Counted from the stretch's first letter, positions 44,093 to 53,180 are shown. The stretch: 64,000 bases of DNA from Planococcus soli (GCF_016881065.1 NZ_WXYN01000016.1:27004-91003); one strand, 5' to 3'. Notes: generated by a model from the sequence alone, not told the origin. Made by a program: numbers and translations.

Positions 44093-45259
44093 ATGATGGA
44101 TGAAAATATTACGCGCATAGAATACGGCGAAAAAGAATTGATCCTGATCGGTACGGCTCACGTTTCAAAACTTAGTGCAGAGCAGGTCAAAGCGGTCATT
44201 GAAGCGGAGCAGCCGGATTCGGTGTGCATCGAATTGGATGCGCAGCGCTATGAATCAGTGACACAGGGAAGCAAGTGGAAGGAAACCGATATTTTCAAGG
44301 TGATCAAGGAAAAGAAATCCAGTCTTCTGTTGATGAACTTGGCCATTTCCTCGTTCCAAAATCGTCTGGCCGACCAGTTCGGCATCAAGCCTGGACAGGA
44401 AATGATCCAAGGGATTGCATCAGCCAAAGAAAGCGGCGCAGAATTGGTGCTGGCCGACCGCAACATCCAAGTGACGTTTTCACGCATTTGGGGAAATATC
44501 GGCTTTATGGGCAAAGCACAGCTTTTGACTTCGGTATTCTTTAGCATCTTCAGCAAAGAAACAATTTCAGAAGAAGATTTGGAAAAAATGAAATCACAGG
44601 ACACTTTGAACGCTGTCATGAATGACTTCACCCAGTCTTTCCCTAAACTAAAAACACCGCTTATTGATGAACGCGATCAGTATTTGGCGCAGAAAATCAA
44701 AGAAGCGCCGGGCAAGAAAATTGTCGCGGTTTTGGGTGCCGCCCACATTCCTGGCATTGTCAAAGAAGTCCATAACGAACACGACTTGGAAGAGTTATCG
44801 AAAGTGCCGCCTAAATCGAAATGGCCTAAAATTATTGGCTGGGCGATTCCATTGGCGCTGGTCGCAATGATCGCCATCACGTTTATGAACAACCCGGCTG
44901 CGGGCATTGACCAGACCATCAGTTGGGTCTTATGGACAGCATGTCTTGGTGCGATTGGCGCTGCAGCAGCATTTGGCCATCCACTGGCGATACTGACCGC
45001 TTTTGTCGGCGGACCGATAGGAGCCATGCATCCGCTGCTTGCAGCAGGCTGGTTTTCCGGCCTTGCACAAGCGTATGTACGCCGGCCGAATGTAGGAGAT
45101 TTCCAGACCTTATCAAAAGACGTATTCACCCTCAAAGGATTTTGGGACAATAAAGTGACGCGTGTTCTGCTGGTGGTTGTATTGACCAACTTGGGAACTG
45201 CAGCAGGAAATGTTATTGGCGGCATAGATGTTATCCGCTTGTTTTTCCAAAATCTATAA
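44093..45259 (+). CDS. TraB/PrgY-type membrane protein
   Basis: 388 residues. The N-terminal TraB/GumN domain carries GTAHVS, an ELD segment (CIELDAQRYE) and a later VLGAAHIPGI; three to four C-terminal membrane helices follow. Enterococcal TraB reduces pheromone activity; the wider family is thought to be a metal-dependent protease or hydrolase (Tiki-like fold). In Bacillales its role is unknown. Start after GAAGGAAGTACAAC. Confidence 0.87.
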   Translation: MMDENITRIEYGEKELILIGTAHVSKLSAEQVKAVIEAEQPDSVCIELDAQRYESVTQGSKWKETDIFKVIKEKKSSLLLMNLAISSFQNRLADQFGIKPGQEMIQGIASAKESGAELVLADRNIQVTFSRIWGNIGFMGKAQLLTSVFFSIFSKETISEEDLEKMKSQDTLNAVMNDFTQSFPKLKTPLIDERDQYLAQKIKEAPGKKIVAVLGAAHIPGIVKEVHNEHDLEELSKVPPKSKWPKIIGWAIPLALVAMIAITFMNNPAAGIDQTISWVLWTACLGAIGAAAAFGHPLAILTAFVGGPIGAMHPLLAAGWFSGLAQAYVRRPNVGDFQTLSKDVFTLKGFWDNKVTRVLLVVVLTNLGTAAGNVIGGIDVIRLFFQNL

Positions 45260-45271
45260 GTAAGTGATAAC

Positions 45272-45303
45272 CCGGACAGCAAACCCAGCTGTCCGGTTTT
45301 TTC
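45272..45303 (+). terminator. Rho-independent terminator
   Basis: Stem CCGGACAGC / GCTGTCCGG followed by six T. Confidence 0.87.
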
Positions 45304-45376
45304 GTTTATTGACGATGTTTTATTTTGAAAAAAGGGTATAGATAAGTGAAGATTTATACCATTAAGGAGGCGCTTT

Positions 45377-45625
45377 GTGGTGGGCTTATTTCTAATGGGA
45401 ATTTTGCTCTGGTCTCTAGTCATTGCTGCAGCCATTCTGGCATTTATTGGCCTCTGGAAACGGTCATGGAAAGCGCTAGCCTGGAGTGGAGCCGCTGTGC
45501 TTCTGCCAACGCTGCTCATTTCTATGGATGGACAAGGAATTTGGTTCCGTTTAGCTATTCTCCTGCCGCTGCTGTTATTTGCCGCTGCTTTTCTGATGAA
45601 GCACCAAAAGACGCAAAGTTTGTAA
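45377..45625 (+). CDS. Small unrecognised membrane protein
   Basis: 82 residues with three hydrophobic segments and almost no soluble part. Start GTG at 45377, six bases after AAGGAGG. Closed by the terminator at 45626. It precedes the RND pump gene by 100 bases; a link is possible but not shown. Confidence 0.6.
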   Translation: MVGLFLMGILLWSLVIAAAILAFIGLWKRSWKALAWSGAAVLLPTLLISMDGQGIWFRLAILLPLLLFAAAFLMKHQKTQSL

Positions 45626-45653
45626 AGCCGGATGGATATTCCATCCGGCTTTT
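45626..45653 (+). terminator. Rho-independent terminator
   Basis: Perfect 10-bp stem AGCCGGATGG / CCATCCGGCT directly after the stop codon, then TTT. Confidence 0.78.
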
Positions 45654-45725
45654 CTGTGCCTCCTGCTGGCATTTCTTTTTACGAAGTTATACAATAGTTA
45701 TACAAAAAATAAAGGGGACAGGCCT

Positions 45726-48700
45726 ATGAACTATCTATTGGAGCGCAGCAAATTATTTATTTTCCTGATTTTGATCCTTTCAATTATTGGCGCTTACACA
45801 TTTTTGACGCTGCCTCAGCGTGAAATCCCGGAAACCCCGTCGAGCCTGGTTTTAGTGTCGACAATTTTGCCGGGTGCGGGACCGGAAGAAGTGGAGACGT
45901 CCATAACCAATCCGCTGGAGCGTGAAATCCAGAGAGTGGCCGGAATCGCTTCAATGCAATCGATTTCCGCCAATTCCGCTTCCATCATTACGCTGGAAAT
46001 CGAGGATGGCGAAAATCCGGATGAATTGATCAACAGCATTCAGCAGCAGGCGGGCAGCGCAGCTTCAGGATTTCCTGATACAGCCCAGGAGCCCACGGTT
46101 GAAAAGCTGGATCTGACGTTCCCGTTGGTATCGTATATGTTTTATGGGGACGCGGAAGAACTGGCTGATATGGAAAGCGCTTTATCCGATTTGTCAGAAC
46201 AGGTAGAAGCGGTTTCGGGAGTTGCCGGAACGACAGTCAAAGGTTTGAATACGCAGCAAGTCCTAATCGAACTGGATAGCGATGAACTGGCAGCCAATAA
46301 CCTTCAGCCATTCGAAGTGCTGGAATCGCTCCAGCAGGCCAACCAGCCGCTGTCGCTTGGAACCCATAACAACGGCAACGAACAAGTCAGCCTGACCGTC
46401 CAGCAAAGCGATGGCATCGAAAAGCTAGAACAGCTGCAGGTCGGAGGCGCTGCTGTGCCGCTGGCTGACATCGCGACTATTGAAACTGTCGATCAGGAAA
46501 CTACAGATATTGTCACGTTCGAAGAGGAGCGCGCAATCTCCTACACGGTATTTTTGCAGACAGAACAGGACGTTCCTACGGTAGACGGCAATGTCTCGGA
46601 AGTGATTGAGGCATTTACGGAAACCTTGCCTTCTGGTGTGCAGGCAGAGAAATACGAATCACAGGCAGATAACGTCAACACAATTTTCAATAGTTTATAC
46701 GTTTCATTGGCCATTGCGGTATTGGCAGTGTTGATCGTCACAACAGCTGGCTTAACTTTGTACGGGGCTTTTGCAGTTGCTTTGACCGTACTGGCTTCGG
46801 TGCTGATCGGCATGATTCCGATTCCGTTCATGGGTGTCGATTTGAATCAGATTTCGGTTATCGGGCTCATCATTGCCATCGGAATTCTGGTCGATGACAG
46901 CATCGTGGTCAACGACAATATTCAGCGGCGCTACAAGCTGGGTGACTCACCGCTTAACGGAGCCATCACCGGCGTCCGTGAAGTGTATCCATCGATTATT
47001 TCGTCCAGTTTGGCCATCGTCGTGACATTTTCGCCTTTGCTGCTGTTGTCCGGCGGAAACGGAGCCTTTATCAAAGCCTTGCCAAGCATTTTGATCACTA
47101 CCATTTTGGCTTCTACTGTGCTGTCGATCACGCTGGTGCCAATGATGCAATATTTGAAAACAAAACGAAAAGCGAAGAAAATTTCAGATACTCCAGGTTT
47201 CTTGGGGAAACCCTTGGAGAAAATTGCCTTGTTTTATTCCAATAAAGTGCTGCGTGGCGTACTAAAGCGCCCGCTTCTGGTAGGACTCGGCGGCTTGTTG
47301 ATATCGACAGGTCTGTTATCTCTCGCGCTCTTCACGCCGTTTGAGTTTTTCCCGGCAGCAGACCGGGAGGAAGTGACGATGGATGTCCGTCTTGCAGAAG
47401 GGACAACCATCGAAGAAACAGATGCATTCCTCGCCGATTTGACCGAACAGGTGGTATCCGAAGATGAGGATGTGGCTGAAATAGCCATCTTTACAGGTGA
47501 AGGCTTGCCGAACCTGTTCTCTGCTTCCATGGACAATACAGGGGGGAACACGGGTCAAGTGGCATTCCGGATCGATCGTGAAAATACGACCGCTGCAGAC
47601 TTTATCAACAAATGGCAGCCGGATTTGCGCGAGCGATTCCCGGAAGCGGAAATTTTCCTGGAGACGATTGTGCAGGGGCCGCCTGTTGGCGCTCCTGTGA
47701 CCGTAGCCATCAAAGGTGAAGACATCGAACAATTGGAATCGCTTCGTGACAGGCTGAAAGAACAGATGCTTGGAAATGGGGCGGAAATTGTTGCTGATAA
47801 CCTGGGCGATCCGGTGCCTGCCATCGAATACGTACCAGATCAGGAGGCGTTGCAGGAAAATTCAATTGCGCTCAATACGGTGACCAATCAGCTGCAGCTC
47901 CTGACGCAAGGTGTACCGCTGTATACGATTTATGAGGGGCAGATGCCATACGACGTATCTTTGAAACAATCTGGCATTGCAGATGGCGAGCCGATTGATT
48001 TGTCTCAGTTTAACGTTCCTTCACTTTCTGAACAGGGGCCGCCGCAATTGATTCCGATGAATGAATTGCTGACGGAGGAAGAAACGACAAGGTTGGCACA
48101 GATTCCGCATCAACAAGGAAACCGTTCTATTACGCTCCGTGCATTCGGTGAAGTGGACGACTTTGAAAACAAGATGCTGGACGTAGTGGCTGCTGAGCGT
48201 GAGTCATTGCCGGAAGGCTATGAATTATCCACAGGCGGCGAAAATTCGGACCAGGAAGCGTTTTTTGCTGAAATTGGCGTGCTGTTCCTGGTAGTGCTGC
48301 TGCTGGTTTACCTGGTTATCGCCTTCCAATTTAAATCGTTCAGCCTGCCGTTCCTTGTGCTGATCGCTGTGTATCTCGGAATCTCGGGTGCGATTCTTGG
48401 CTTGTTCCTGACGCAGACGCCGCTAAGTTTCCTTGGTGTTATGGGAATTGTCTCCCTGACAGGGATTGTGGTGCGGAACGCCGTGGTTCTCATCGACTTT
48501 GTCGAAACACGGCGGTTGTCGGGCGGGTTTGATATCAATGAAGCCATCGTGGAATCAGGCTATGCCCGCATTAAGCCGATTCTTCTGACCTCAATCACGT
48601 CGATTATCGCACTAGTGCCAGTGGCATTGTCAGGAGATCCGTTGTTTGAACCGCTGGCGGTGACGATTATTGCAGGATTAACGTTCTCCAGCTTGTTCAC

Positions 48701-48773
48701 ATTGGTGATGATTCCGGCGCTGTACTTGGTGTTTTATCGCCTGAATCGGCGCAGAAATAGGGCAGCAATATAA
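45726..48773 (+). CDS. RND family efflux transporter permease (SwrC/AcrB-like)
   Basis: 1015 residues, normal RND length. Helix 1 is followed by a large periplasmic-type loop, a helix bundle with the proton-relay acidic pair (GILVDDSIVVND), a second large loop and a second bundle (GIVVRNAVVLIDFVE). It is the Gram-positive RND type represented by B. subtilis SwrC, which exports surfactin and fatty-acid-like compounds. No membrane-fusion protein or outer-membrane partner is adjacent, as is common in Firmicutes. Start after AAAGGGGACAGGCCT. Confidence 0.92.
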   Translation: MNYLLERSKLFIFLILILSIIGAYTFLTLPQREIPETPSSLVLVSTILPGAGPEEVETSITNPLEREIQRVAGIASMQSISANSASIITLEIEDGENPDELINSIQQQAGSAASGFPDTAQEPTVEKLDLTFPLVSYMFYGDAEELADMESALSDLSEQVEAVSGVAGTTVKGLNTQQVLIELDSDELAANNLQPFEVLESLQQANQPLSLGTHNNGNEQVSLTVQQSDGIEKLEQLQVGGAAVPLADIATIETVDQETTDIVTFEEERAISYTVFLQTEQDVPTVDGNVSEVIEAFTETLPSGVQAEKYESQADNVNTIFNSLYVSLAIAVLAVLIVTTAGLTLYGAFAVALTVLASVLIGMIPIPFMGVDLNQISVIGLIIAIGILVDDSIVVNDNIQRRYKLGDSPLNGAITGVREVYPSIISSSLAIVVTFSPLLLLSGGNGAFIKALPSILITTILASTVLSITLVPMMQYLKTKRKAKKISDTPGFLGKPLEKIALFYSNKVLRGVLKRPLLVGLGGLLISTGLLSLALFTPFEFFPAADREEVTMDVRLAEGTTIEETDAFLADLTEQVVSEDEDVAEIAIFTGEGLPNLFSASMDNTGGNTGQVAFRIDRENTTAADFINKWQPDLRERFPEAEIFLETIVQGPPVGAPVTVAIKGEDIEQLESLRDRLKEQMLGNGAEIVADNLGDPVPAIEYVPDQEALQENSIALNTVTNQLQLLTQGVPLYTIYEGQMPYDVSLKQSGIADGEPIDLSQFNVPSLSEQGPPQLIPMNELLTEEETTRLAQIPHQQGNRSITLRAFGEVDDFENKMLDVVAAERESLPEGYELSTGGENSDQEAFFAEIGVLFLVVLLLVYLVIAFQFKSFSLPFLVLIAVYLGISGAILGLFLTQTPLSFLGVMGIVSLTGIVVRNAVVLIDFVETRRLSGGFDINEAIVESGYARIKPILLTSITSIIALVPVALSGDPLFEPLAVTIIAGLTFSSLFTLVMIPALYLVFYRLNRRRNRAAI

Positions 48774-48781
48774 TGATCATG

Positions 48782-48813
48782 AACTGCACAGCCCATGGGC
48801 TGTGCAGTTTTTT
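48782..48813 (+). terminator. Rho-independent terminator
   Basis: Near-perfect palindrome, arms AACTGCACAGCCC / GGGCTGTGCAGTT, then T run. Confidence 0.88.
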
Positions 48814-48883
48814 ATTCGAATCGGCGAATATTCGAAAAGCGAACGGGTAAGCAATAAAGTAAAGGTGACTGGAGGAGAGGGCA

Positions 48884-50314
48884 ATGGAAGAAATCCAACA
48901 GAAGAAAACAAAAGCTGATATTGCTCAAGGCCCTTTCCTGGCAGTTTTAATGGCCGGTGTTTTTATTGCCATTCTTAACCAAACCTTATTGGCAACAGCT
49001 TTGCCTCATATCATGGATGATCTGAACATCACCGCTAACACGGCGCAGTGGCTGACTACGGTCTTTATGCTGGTAAACGGGGTCATGATCCCGATCACTG
49101 CTTTTTTAATCGGCAAATTTTCGACGCGCAATCTATTTTTTGTCGCAATGGGCTTGTTTGCAACAGGCACAATCATTTGCGCTTTTGCACCTGGTTTCTC
49201 AGTACTCATGGTCGGGCGAATTGTGCAGGCAGCAGGCGCGGGCATTATGATGCCGTTGACCCAGACGGTGCTGTTCATCATTTTTCCGGTGGAAAAACGC
49301 GGACAGGCGATGGGGTTGTTCGGACTGGTGATATCCTTCGCTCCCGCAATCGGGCCGACACTGTCAGGATGGATTGTCGGACAATACCCGTGGCGCGCCT
49401 TGTTTTATATCGTCATTCCGATTGCGCTGCTGGATCTCATACTGGCCTATTTTTTCCTGAAAAATGTCACAAAGCAAACTTTCCCTACACTGGATATTTT
49501 ATCGATTGTTCTGTCGACAATGGGGTTCGGTGGAATTCTTTACGGCTTTTCAAGTGCTGGTTCTCTCGGTTGGGGAAGTCCTGCGGTTACGGTTTCGATC
49601 GTGGTCGGCATCGTTTCACTGCTGTTCTTTATCCGCCGCCAGTTCCGTCTGGACGAACCGATTTTGGAATTCAGGGTGTTTTCCTACGGTATCTTCACTT
49701 TATCAACGGTGCTGAGTGTCATCGTTTTTATTTCCATGATTGGCAGCGCAACGATCCTGCCAATTTATATGCAGAATATGCACGGCTTTACAGCGCTTGA
49801 ATCAGGGCTGATGCTGCTGCCTGGAGCCATCATTATGGGATTGATGAATCCGATTACCGGCCGGATTTTTGATAAGGTCGGCGGCAAGTGGCTCGCGGTT
49901 GTTGGCTTGTCGATTGTCACGGTCTCGACTTTCCAGTTTACAGTGCTGACCGCCACGACTTCTTTTCTTTACTTGACTGTCATGCATGCCATCCGGATGT
50001 TTGGCGTGGCCATGGTGATGATGCCGGTGACGACGGCCGGGCTTAATCAGCTGCCTGAGCGGCTGATTCCACATGGTACAGCGATGAGCAATACAATGAG
50101 GCAAGTATCGGGATCGATCGGGACGGCGCTTTTAGTGACCATCATGACCAGTACCGCCCTTGATCCGGAACAGTACGGGGTTCAAGGATTGATCCGCGGC
50201 GTCAACATTTCGTTTATGGTAGTAGGTGTTTTAAGCGTTATTGGCGTAGTTTTGGCTTTTTTCCTAAGGAAAACCGGTCCGGAAAAGGAAGAAGCGAAAC
50301 CAAAAGGCGAATAA
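48884..50314 (+). CDS. MFS drug exporter, DHA2 (14-helix) type
   Basis: 476 residues with 14 membrane helices. The motif C-like segment GFGFAIGP is seen here as SFAPAIGPTLSGW, and the N-terminal LNQTLLATALPHIMDDL is the hallmark of EmrB/QacA (LmrB, MdtP) proteins. Proton-driven export of hydrophobic drugs is likely. Start after GGAGGAGAGGGCA. No MarR/TetR regulator is adjacent. Confidence 0.9.
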   Translation: MEEIQQKKTKADIAQGPFLAVLMAGVFIAILNQTLLATALPHIMDDLNITANTAQWLTTVFMLVNGVMIPITAFLIGKFSTRNLFFVAMGLFATGTIICAFAPGFSVLMVGRIVQAAGAGIMMPLTQTVLFIIFPVEKRGQAMGLFGLVISFAPAIGPTLSGWIVGQYPWRALFYIVIPIALLDLILAYFFLKNVTKQTFPTLDILSIVLSTMGFGGILYGFSSAGSLGWGSPAVTVSIVVGIVSLLFFIRRQFRLDEPILEFRVFSYGIFTLSTVLSVIVFISMIGSATILPIYMQNMHGFTALESGLMLLPGAIIMGLMNPITGRIFDKVGGKWLAVVGLSIVTVSTFQFTVLTATTSFLYLTVMHAIRMFGVAMVMMPVTTAGLNQLPERLIPHGTAMSNTMRQVSGSIGTALLVTIMTSTALDPEQYGVQGLIRGVNISFMVVGVLSVIGVVLAFFLRKTGPEKEEAKPKGE

Positions 50315-50477
50315 AGCCTGATATAACAAGTTGTAGGACTTATGTATGCGTTATCATTTTGTCACACGATAGTCATTTACTTCTTTCTTTAGATTTGGTA
50401 AGATGTCTGACGACAGCAGAGTTAAACATGTTATTTGCTTAATTTTCTGATAAAAAATATATTGATGAGGTGAAGTT

Positions 50478-51689
50478 GTGAATTTATTGTGGGGCATCTT
50501 TGGCGTATTCGTTGTTCTTGGAATCGCCTTCCTATTATCAAGCGGCAAGAAGTCTATTAAGCCACGGACAATTCTCGGCGGATTAGCCATCCAAATCACG
50601 TTTGCATTTATGGTGTTGGAATGGGACTTGGGAAGACAAGCTTTATTGGGTCTCTCGAATTTGGTTCAAAATGTAATTAACTATGCGGGTGAAGGGATCG
50701 CTTTCGTATTCGGCCCAGCTGCTGATACGGAAGGTTTTGGTTTTGTCTTTGCTTTTCAAGTACTGACGATCATCATATTCTTCTCTTCTCTAATTTCAGT
50801 ACTGTATTACCTGGGAATTATGCAGATTATCATCAAACTTCTCGGAGGCGCTTTATCAAAGCTTCTGGGAACCAGTAAAGCGGAATCGATTTCAGCAGCG
50901 GCGAATATTTTCGTCGGCCAAACGGAAGCGCCGCTTGTCGTGCGTCCATTTATCGCAGGGATGACCAAATCTGAATTATTCGCAGTTATGACAGGTGGAC
51001 TCGCCTCAGTAGCTGGTTCCACTTTAGCGGGTTATGCACTTCTCGGCGTACCGCTTGAATACTTGTTGGCTGCAAGTTTCATGGCTGCACCGGCCGGTTT
51101 GATCATGGCTAAAATCATGATGCCGGAAACAGAGGAAGTCGAAGAAAAAGAATTCGTGATGGAAAAAGACCAAACTTCAGTCAACGTTGTGGATGCAGCG
51201 GCACGCGGTGCATCGGACGGCTTGCAGCTGGCGTTGAATGTCGGAGCAATGCTTCTGGCGTTTATTGCATTGATCGCCTTATTGAATGGTGTACTCGGCG
51301 GTCTTGGCGGTTGGTTTGGTTTTGATGGCTTAACAATCCAAAGCATTTTGGGTGTCATCTTCGCACCACTCGCCTGGGCGATTGGTGTGCCTTGGGCAGA
51401 AGCTGTTCAAGCCGGCAGTTTCATCGGACAAAAACTGGTGCTCAACGAATTTGTTGCGTACACGGCTTTTGCTCCGGAAATCGCCAACTTGTCGCCAAAG
51501 ACAGTCATCGTTGTCAGCTTTGCCCTTTGTGGATTCGCTAACTTGAGCTCATTGGCAATTCTTCTAGGCGGTCTTGGTGCCATGGCACCAAGCCGTCGCC
51601 CGGATATTGCTCGCCTCGGCATTCGCGCCGTTGCGGCAGGCATGCTCGCTTCATTATTGAGCGCAGCTATTGCTGGGATGTTCGTCTAA
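50478..51689 (+). CDS. nupC: Concentrative nucleoside transporter, NupC family
   Basis: 403 residues. Family motifs are the G-x-x-TEAPL region ([15 protein letters not shown]), [13 protein letters not shown] and [12 protein letters not shown] near the C-terminus. It couples nucleoside uptake to protons or sodium. GTG start at 50478 after GAGGTGAAGTT. An NCS2 purine permease is 1.6 kb further on, on the far side of the NERD gene. Closed by the terminator at 51707. Confidence 0.93.
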   Translation: MNLLWGIFGVFVVLGIAFLLSSGKKSIKPRTILGGLAIQITFAFMVLEWDLGRQALLGLSNLVQNVINYAGEGIAFVFGPAADTEGFGFVFAFQVLTIIIFFSSLISVLYYLGIMQIIIKLLGGALSKLLGTSKAESISAAANIFVGQTEAPLVVRPFIAGMTKSELFAVMTGGLASVAGSTLAGYALLGVPLEYLLAASFMAAPAGLIMAKIMMPETEEVEEKEFVMEKDQTSVNVVDAAARGASDGLQLALNVGAMLLAFIALIALLNGVLGGLGGWFGFDGLTIQSILGVIFAPLAWAIGVPWAEAVQAGSFIGQKLVLNEFVAYTAFAPEIANLSPKTVIVVSFALCGFANLSSLAILLGGLGAMAPSRRPDIARLGIRAVAAGMLASLLSAAIAGMFV

Positions 51690-51706
51690 ACGTTATATTT
51701 ATTGAG

Positions 51707-51735
51707 GGATCTGCAGCTGCTGCAGGTCCTTTTTT
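51707..51735 (+). terminator. Rho-independent terminator of nupC
   Basis: Stem GGATCTGCAG / CTGCAGGTCC with three-base loop and six T. Confidence 0.85.
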
Positions 51736-51744
51736 GGTTTTAGT

Positions 51745-51764
51745 GCTTTTCGCTTGCGGAAAGC
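51745..51764. repeat. 20-bp hairpin preceding array 1
   Basis: GCTTTTCGC-TT-GCGGAAAGC, one mismatch. It differs from the hairpin at 53042-53061 at two positions only, and both lie upstream (plus strand) of a motif array. Confidence 0.7.
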
Positions 51765-51821
51765 GGGGCATTTTGGAGGTTTTATGTGGTTTGGATGTTC
51801 GGCGAAGCTAGTGGATGCGCC

Positions 51822-51945
51822 TTATGCACGCTTGATTTGAAATACGCACGTTTAGGGGTAGTTTATGCACGTTAAAAAAAGTTTTATGCACGGTTGAGAG
51901 CGACTTATGCACGCTCAATGAAAAATACGCACGTTCACGTTCAGC
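51822..51945. repeat. Array 1: six GCACG-centred motifs at 20-21 bp
   Basis: Copies begin at 51822, 51842, 51863, 51884, 51905 and 51925 (steps 20, 21, 21, 21, 20). The core is (T/A)TA(T/C)GCACGNT: four copies start TTATGCACG and two start ATACGCACG. The 9-11 bases between cores are not conserved. Mixed steps rule out a coding repeat. It fills the 305-base gap between nupC and the NERD gene. Confidence 0.8.
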
Positions 51946-51958
51946 AAATCCGAAAACG

Positions 51959-51988
51959 CAAAAAACCTCGCACCTTAGTGGAGGTTTT
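51959..51988 (-). terminator. Terminator of the NERD gene
   Basis: Minus-strand stem AAAACCTC / GAGGTTTT followed by TTTTTGCG, seven bases beyond the stop codon. Confidence 0.75.
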
Positions 51989-51994
51989 ACCGAT

Positions 51995-52906
51995 TTATTC
52001 CCGCAAATGATACGAGCAAGTTTTTAAGTCGCCAACTTTCCTCAGATTCAACTGGCTCAACAATCTTGTGGCAACTGCCCTGGATTCAAATCCGCAAAAC
52101 TCCCGCAGCTTCCGATTGGTGATCTCCGGCTCCACGAATGTGAAATATTCCTGAATGGCCAAAAGGTGCGCTGAGGTGTCGCGCGCACGGCATTTACTGC
52201 AGATCCAGCTGCGTTTGTCCCGCTGCATCGTATGAACCTTGCAATGCCGACAATAAACGCCGGGCTGTAAATCTTTAGGATCAATGAAATAGTAAGCGCA
52301 TAAAGGGGCCTGTTTATAAGGGGATTTATTGGCCAAAATCATTTTTTTGATTTTAATCAGTTTGCGATTTTCGGCTTCGTGGGGGAAAGCCTGCAGTATC
52401 TTCAAGAGGTATTCAATCATTTGATAGGTTTTACAGATAGAAGCGCGCTGCGGTTTGGATGCGAATTCGCAATCTTTGGCAGTAAAGACGATCAGACCGG
52501 ATACCGGCAAATTGATTTTTTTCATTTTGAAAAATTGTGTCAGAAAACGGATGTGCTTGTTCAGCTGGACTCTCGGGTCTTCCATGACAGTCTTTTCTCC
52601 AGCCGGATTAATGCGGAAAAATTCGCCCGTCTTATCATCGAAGTGGAGCTGGCCATGTATATTTTTGGACTCGATTATGACAGCGCAGCGCTCAGTGAGC
52701 AAAAGACCGTCCATTTGAACGGACCAAGTGCCGATTTTCAAGCTGATGTCCCACAGAATCTGGAACTCTTCCTCCAGATGGAATTCATTGAATTTTTTCT
52801 GCAGGCGGCTCTCGCCTCTTTTTCCAGCAACCGTCCAGTGGAGTTCCCGTTCAAGAAACGATCGTTGCGGATGATGTTCGCTAAGACGCGCGAGCAACAA
52901 TTCCAA
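51995..52906 (-). CDS. NERD-domain nuclease-like protein with C-terminal zinc ribbon
   Basis: 303 residues from the TTG at 52906. A NERD domain (PF08378, restriction-endonuclease-like fold) spans about residues 25-140: GKRGE 28-32, QMDGLLLT 64-71 (catalytic-type Asp66) and IIESKN 77-82 (Glu79, Lys81), the D-ExK arrangement. A zinc ribbon follows with C219, C222, C236 and C239, then a possible helix-turn-helix (about 260-300). Homologous-looking sequence continues upstream (GRKLDPLPRTEA) to a strong AAAAAGGAGGG at 52952-52962, but that site faces ATA (52945), not ATG. Bracketed by repeat arrays. Function unknown; DNA or RNA cleavage or binding is inferred. Confidence 0.85.
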   Translation of the reverse strand: MELLLARLSEHHPQRSFLERELHWTVAGKRGESRLQKKFNEFHLEEEFQILWDISLKIGTWSVQMDGLLLTERCAVIIESKNIHGQLHFDDKTGEFFRINPAGEKTVMEDPRVQLNKHIRFLTQFFKMKKINLPVSGLIVFTAKDCEFASKPQRASICKTYQMIEYLLKILQAFPHEAENRKLIKIKKMILANKSPYKQAPLCAYYFIDPKDLQPGVYCRHCKVHTMQRDKRSWICSKCRARDTSAHLLAIQEYFTFVEPEITNRKLREFCGFESRAVATRLLSQLNLRKVGDLKTCSYHLRE

Positions 52907-53041
52907 TGCTTCCGTCCGGGGGAGTGGGTCTAGTTTTCTTCCTATATGAATCCCTCCTTTTTAAAATTAATAAAATTATAGCATTGTGTCTTTCTTTGCG
53001 GCTATTTTATTTTAAGGACTCATGCAAAAATTTGATTACCG

Positions 53042-53061
53042 GCTTTTCGCCTGCGAAAAGC
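53042..53061. repeat. 20-bp hairpin preceding array 2
   Basis: Perfect GCTTTTCGC-CT-GCGAAAAGC, matching the hairpin at 51745-51764 in sequence and in position relative to the following array. Confidence 0.7.
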
Positions 53062-53085
53062 GATCAGTTTTAGAACTGTTCAGGC

Positions 53086-53180
53086 ATTTCCAGTCGTTCA
53101 GCAAGATTTGCGGTCGTTCAAAAAAATTTACGGTCGCTCGTCCGGATTTGCAGTCGCTTAAAACTTTTTCCAGTCGTTCG
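53086..53180. repeat. Array 2: five GTCG-centred motifs at exactly 20 bp
   Basis: GTCG occurs at 53093, 53113, 53133, 53153 and 53173. The core is TTTNC(A/G)GTCG(T/C)T(C/T) with unconserved spacers of about seven bases. It lies in the 409-base gap between the NERD and NCS2 genes, upstream of both. Confidence 0.8.

Noticed and set aside
44677-45672. 331-residue minus-strand frame
   Set aside because: Shadow of the TraB-type gene that also reads through two terminators.
52379-52933. 184-residue plus-strand frame opposite the NERD gene
   Set aside because: The NERD frame has clear domain motifs; the opposite frame has none.
51822-53180. CRISPR array interpretation of the two motif arrays
   Set aside because: The conserved cores are only about 9-13 bases, the period is 20-21 bp, the spacers are 7-11 bases, and no cas genes are present.
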